Shown here piece after piece: positions 6,202 through 6,893 of a stretch of DNA of 6,893 nt. Made by a program: the position numbers and the translations under genes. The notes under the pieces are model-generated. The model worked only from the letters and a program-made list of their open reading frames with translations, did not search any database and had not been told where the DNA came from. Source of the stretch: UBA11164 sp002420085 (lineage in GTDB: Bacteria; Pseudomonadota; Gammaproteobacteria; Xanthomonadales; Xanthomonadaceae); contig DALYLJ010000172.1 of NCBI GenBank assembly GCA_031976395.1, positions 1 through 6,893 of the forward strand. Direction: 5' to 3'. Position 1 is the stretch's first letter. Every line of letters begins with the position of its first letter.

Positions 6202-6821
6202 ACGGCAGTCTGTTCATCGTCGCGGCGCCATCCGGAGCTGGCAAGTCGAGCCTGGTCAATGCCCTGCTGGCACGGATCAGCGGTGTCCGGCTGTCGATAT
6301 CGACCACCACCCGGCCCGCTCGGCCGGGCGAGAGCGAGGGCCAGCACTATCACTTCAGCGATGTCGAGACCTTTCGCCGCGAGCGTGATGCCGGCGCGTT
6401 CCTGGAGCATGCTGAAGTTCACGGCAATTTCTACGGCACCCGGCGCTCAGCGGTCGAACCCTTCCTCCAACGCGGCGAAGACGTCTTGCTGGAAATCGAC
6501 TGGCAGGGTGCCCGCCAAGTGCGCAGCGCCTGGCCCGACTGCGTATCGGTGTTCATCCTGCCACCGTCGCGCGAAGAACTGGAGCGACGCCTGCGGACAC
6601 GGGCCCAGGACAGCGAAGCGACCATCGCCAAGCGTCTGGTCGCCGCGCGGGAAGAGATCCTGCATTGTTCCGAGTTCGATTACCTGGTGGTCAACGACCG
6701 CTTCGAGGATGCCCTCGATGATCTGGTCCATATCTTCCTGGCCCGGCGCCTGCGCCTGTCCAGCCAGCGCAGTCGCCATGCCGGCCTGATTTCCGCCTTG
6801 CTCGAATCAGGCGATGCCTGA
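6198..6821 (+). CDS. gmk: Guanylate kinase
   Basis: Guanylate kinase phosphorylates GMP to GDP with ATP and feeds GTP, dGTP and (p)ppGpp pools. The 207 residues match the E. coli length. The P-loop is APSGAGKSS (10-18). The GMP-binding region has STTTRPARPGE (35-45), with Arg39 and Arg42, and HYHF at 50-53. Further family segments are FLEHAEVHGNFYGT (68-81), LEIDWQGA (98-105), FILPPS (109-114), the lid region RLRTRAQDSEATIAKR (121-136) and DYLVVND (161-167). No ATG, GTG, TTG or CTG occurs in this frame between the yicC stop and 6198, so the start is certain. It lacks its own Shine-Dalgarno and overlaps the stop of a small ORF. In related bacteria rpoZ and spoT usually follow, but rpoZ is not recognisable in the remaining 72 bases. 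Confidence 0.97.
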   Translation: MNGSLFIVAAPSGAGKSSLVNALLARISGVRLSISTTTRPARPGESEGQHYHFSDVETFRRERDAGAFLEHAEVHGNFYGTRRSAVEPFLQRGEDVLLEIDWQGARQVRSAWPDCVSVFILPPSREELERRLRTRAQDSEATIAKRLVAAREEILHCSEFDYLVVNDRFEDALDDLVHIFLARRLRLSSQRSRHAGLISALLESGDA

Positions 6822-6822
6822 T
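6784..6822 (+). repeat. Mutually exclusive hairpins across the gmk stop codon
   Basis: The heptamer GCCTGAT occurs at 6784-6790 and 6816-6822, with its complement ATCAGGC at 6806-6812 between them. The central copy can pair with the left one (15-base loop) or with the right one (3-base loop GAT, or 6 pairs with a 5-base loop). The right copy includes the gmk stop codon. A further CCGGC/GCCGG pair is at 6823-6827 and 6838-6842. There is no T-run, so this is not a classic terminator. It might affect mRNA decay or translation of a downstream gene. Confidence 0.4.
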
Positions 6823-6893
6823 CCGGCGGGCGCCGATGCCGGACTCAACGGGCGTGCGGACGCCGCCTGCACCACCGCCGACCGACCCACCTC
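6814..6893 (+). CDS. Possible start of a gene downstream of gmk, cut by the window edge
   Basis: An ATG at 6814-6816 overlaps the end of gmk by 8 bases in another frame and stays open for 26 codons to the window end. The residues (MPDPAGADAGLNGRADAAC and onward) are Ala/Asp-rich and resemble no family I know; they do not look like RpoZ, which is expected near here. Only a weak AGG precedes it. This may be a real gene start or spacer DNA before rpoZ. Confidence 0.2.
   Translation, partial: MPDPAGADAGLNGRADAACTTADRPT

Noticed and set aside
5181..6422. Minus-strand open frame of 413 codons
   Set aside because: It is antisense to yicC and the start of gmk, both clearly real; its composition mirrors their codons.

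Overview
The window looks like an ordinary chromosomal segment of a GC-rich gammaproteobacterium, most probably a member of the Xanthomonadales/Lysobacterales. That placement is an inference. It rests on the high GC content, on gammaproteobacterial-type sequences of RNase PH, YicC, RdgB, HemW and Gmk, and on the divergent rph/yicC arrangement that is also seen in Escherichia coli. No mobile element, tRNA, rRNA, CRISPR array or integration scar is visible.

Layout. Bases 1-240 hold no convincing gene. Bases 241-2045 (minus strand) carry a two-gene unit: a secreted SGNH/GDSL-family hydrolase, followed 23 bases downstream by an unrecognised Pro-rich protein with one membrane segment. A roughly 180-base intergenic stretch (2046-2226) has two potential hairpins and an unusually strong, apparently orphan Shine-Dalgarno sequence. 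Bases 2227-5153 (minus) are a compact four-gene operon read in the order rph, VOC-family protein, rdgB, hemW, with two 4-base ATGA overlaps and one 4-base gap. A 57-base divergent promoter region follows. On the plus strand from 5217 come yicC and gmk, separated by 117 bases that contain a small open frame whose stop overlaps the gmk start.

How the genes work together. The central block is housekeeping: RNA 3'-end trimming (RNase PH), RNA turnover (YicC), nucleotide-pool cleaning (RdgB), GMP phosphorylation (Gmk) and heme handling (HemW), plus a small glyoxalase-fold protein of unknown substrate. The secreted hydrolase pair is the accessory part.

I do not see a clear new defence, mobile or biosynthetic system. 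The items most worth a second look are the hydrolase/membrane-protein pair, the structured leader in front of it, the small ORF that appears to couple translation into gmk, and the competing hairpins across the gmk stop codon.
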